Both the position numbers and the translations under genes were made by a program. Below the pieces are notes generated by a model, which ran no database searches, was not told where the DNA came from, and saw nothing but the letters and a program-made list of their open reading frames with translations. This document shows positions 13,704 to 14,377 of a stretch of DNA of 14,377 bases, in pieces. The stretch's first letter is position 1, and every line of letters starts with the position of its first letter. The stretch comes from Oscillospiraceae bacterium (GTDB lineage: Bacteria > Bacillota > Clostridia > Oscillospirales > Oscillospiraceae), in assembly GCA_009776905.1 (NCBI GenBank), contig WRMX01000076.1:1-14377 (forward strand), read 5' to 3'.

Positions 13704-14377
13704 GTGTTTTGTTCGAAATGCGGCGCTCATTTGAGTGAGGGAGCCGGTTTTTGCTCCGAATGCGGGACAAAGATCGATTCAGCACCGCAGGCGATGCCGC
13801 AGCAACCGGCGTACCAACCACCGGCACCGCAGGCACCGCAGCAGCCACCGGCGTACCAACCGCCGCCGCAGCAACCGTCGCAGCAGCAACCGGCGTACCA
13901 ACCAGCGCCGCCACAACCGCCGCCGCAGCAATCGGTGCAGCAACCGGCGTACCAACCACCAGCACCGCAGGCGATGCCGCAGCAACCGCCGATGCAACCG
14001 GCGTATCAACCGTCGCCGCAGCAACCGCCGATGCCTCAAATGCACCAAACAACATACCAACCGCCGCCTCCACCGCCGCCAACGGCAGCGCCGCCGCCTC
14101 CACCGCCGCCAACGGCAGTGCCGCCGCCTCCACCACCGCCAAGCAAAAAGAAACCCCCTTGGCCGTGGATAACCGCCGGCGCGGTCGCGATCATCGCCAT
14201 AGTCATCGTCCTATTCGTCGTATTAAACGGCGGAAAGTACGACTCGCAAGACACTGAGGTATCCGAACAACCGACGCCGGTCACTGATGTCGCTACGCCT
14301 GACATATCTCCCGATATCCCTGACACCGAGCCACCCCCGCCGCCCCCGCCGCCTCCGGAGCCGCCGCCGCCCGATCC
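13704..14377 (+). CDS. Zinc-ribbon, proline-rich, single-TM protein (partial, runs off the window)
   Basis: At least 224 residues, open to the window end. The start is GTG 13704, with GGGGGG at 13692-13697 six bases upstream; the next in-frame methionine is codon 31. The N-terminus is a classic zinc ribbon, CSKCGAHL...CSECGTKI (Cys3, 6, 17, 20). Residues 27-147 form a low-complexity linker of Pro/Gln/Ala with repeated QQPAYQP units and then two runs of seven prolines. KKKPPWPW leads into a TM helix (about 155-174, ITAGAVAIIAIVIVLFVVL). The outside part starts acidic and Thr/Pro-rich and then becomes a third proline tract. Proteins with an N-terminal zinc ribbon, proline linker and TM helix are common in Bacillota and usually carry an extracellular domain, here cut off. 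Other frames across the linker are open but are shadows of the repetitive DNA. Confidence 0.85.
   Translation, partial: MFCSKCGAHLSEGAGFCSECGTKIDSAPQAMPQQPAYQPPAPQAPQQPPAYQPPPQQPSQQQPAYQPAPPQPPPQQSVQQPAYQPPAPQAMPQQPPMQPAYQPSPQQPPMPQMHQTTYQPPPPPPPTAAPPPPPPPTAVPPPPPPPSKKKPPWPWITAGAVAIIAIVIVLFVVLNGGKYDSQDTEVSEQPTPVTDVATPDISPDIPDTEPPPPPPPPPEPPPPD

Noticed and set aside
13567..14326. Ala- or Arg-rich open frames on both strands over the proline-rich gene
   Set aside because: They are products of the repetitive CCG/CAG-rich DNA; only the GTG 13704 frame has a zinc ribbon, TM helix and ribosome site.

Overview
This window looks like a chromosomal segment of a strictly anaerobic, probably gut-type Bacillota (Clostridia-like) bacterium. 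The support is a glycyl radical enzyme (inactivated by O2), an AprAB-like flavoprotein/ferredoxin pair, a UroD/MtaA-family protein, an ECF sigma factor with a membrane partner encoded in an overlapping frame, tRNA genes with encoded CCA ends, and vegetative promoters close to consensus. Assignment to a genus is not possible from the sequence alone.

Layout. Positions 1-126 hold a short dispersed-repeat sequence and then the ribosome binding site of an 821-residue glycyl radical enzyme (127-2592, +) of unassigned substrate. Convergent to it is a two-gene minus-strand operon: an AprA/FrdA-type flavoprotein (5074-3125), then a 2x[4Fe-4S] ferredoxin (3102-2803). The operon has a promoter near 5135-5163 and a minus-strand terminator at 2691-2731. 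Next, on the plus strand, come a metallo-beta-lactamase/double-rhodanese fusion (5555-6922) and a small two-TM zinc-ribbon protein (7005-7277). Its stop codon lies in the first unit of a 17-bp tandem repeat. A UroD/MtaA-family gene (8418-7381, -) converges on that repeat.

The centre (8979-9780) is a five-tRNA operon, Val(UAC)-Asp(GUC)-Phe(GAA)-Gly(GCC)-Cys(GCA). It has an exact-consensus TTGACA-N17-TATAAT promoter and a hairpin terminator. Its Val-Asp spacer is filled with direct repeats and three hairpins. After it come an ECF sigma factor and its overlapping single-TM partner (9872-11510).

The right part is a lower-GC island with a complete HipB/HipA-like module (11935-13465). Its promoter carries three ATTCCC-N4-GGGA palindromes spaced exactly 38 bp apart, one of them lying between the -35 and -10 boxes. 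A block of nested palindromes (13484-13669) separates it from a partial gene (13704 to the window end). That gene starts with GTG and encodes a zinc ribbon, a very proline-rich linker, a TM helix and a second proline-rich segment.

How the genes may work together. The glycyl radical enzyme, AprAB-like reductase, sulfur-transfer MBL-rhodanese and UroD-like protein are consistent with an anaerobic catabolic or sulfur-handling neighbourhood, but they sit in separate transcription units. A shared pathway is inference only. The sigma/anti-sigma pair and the HipBA module are self-contained regulatory units.
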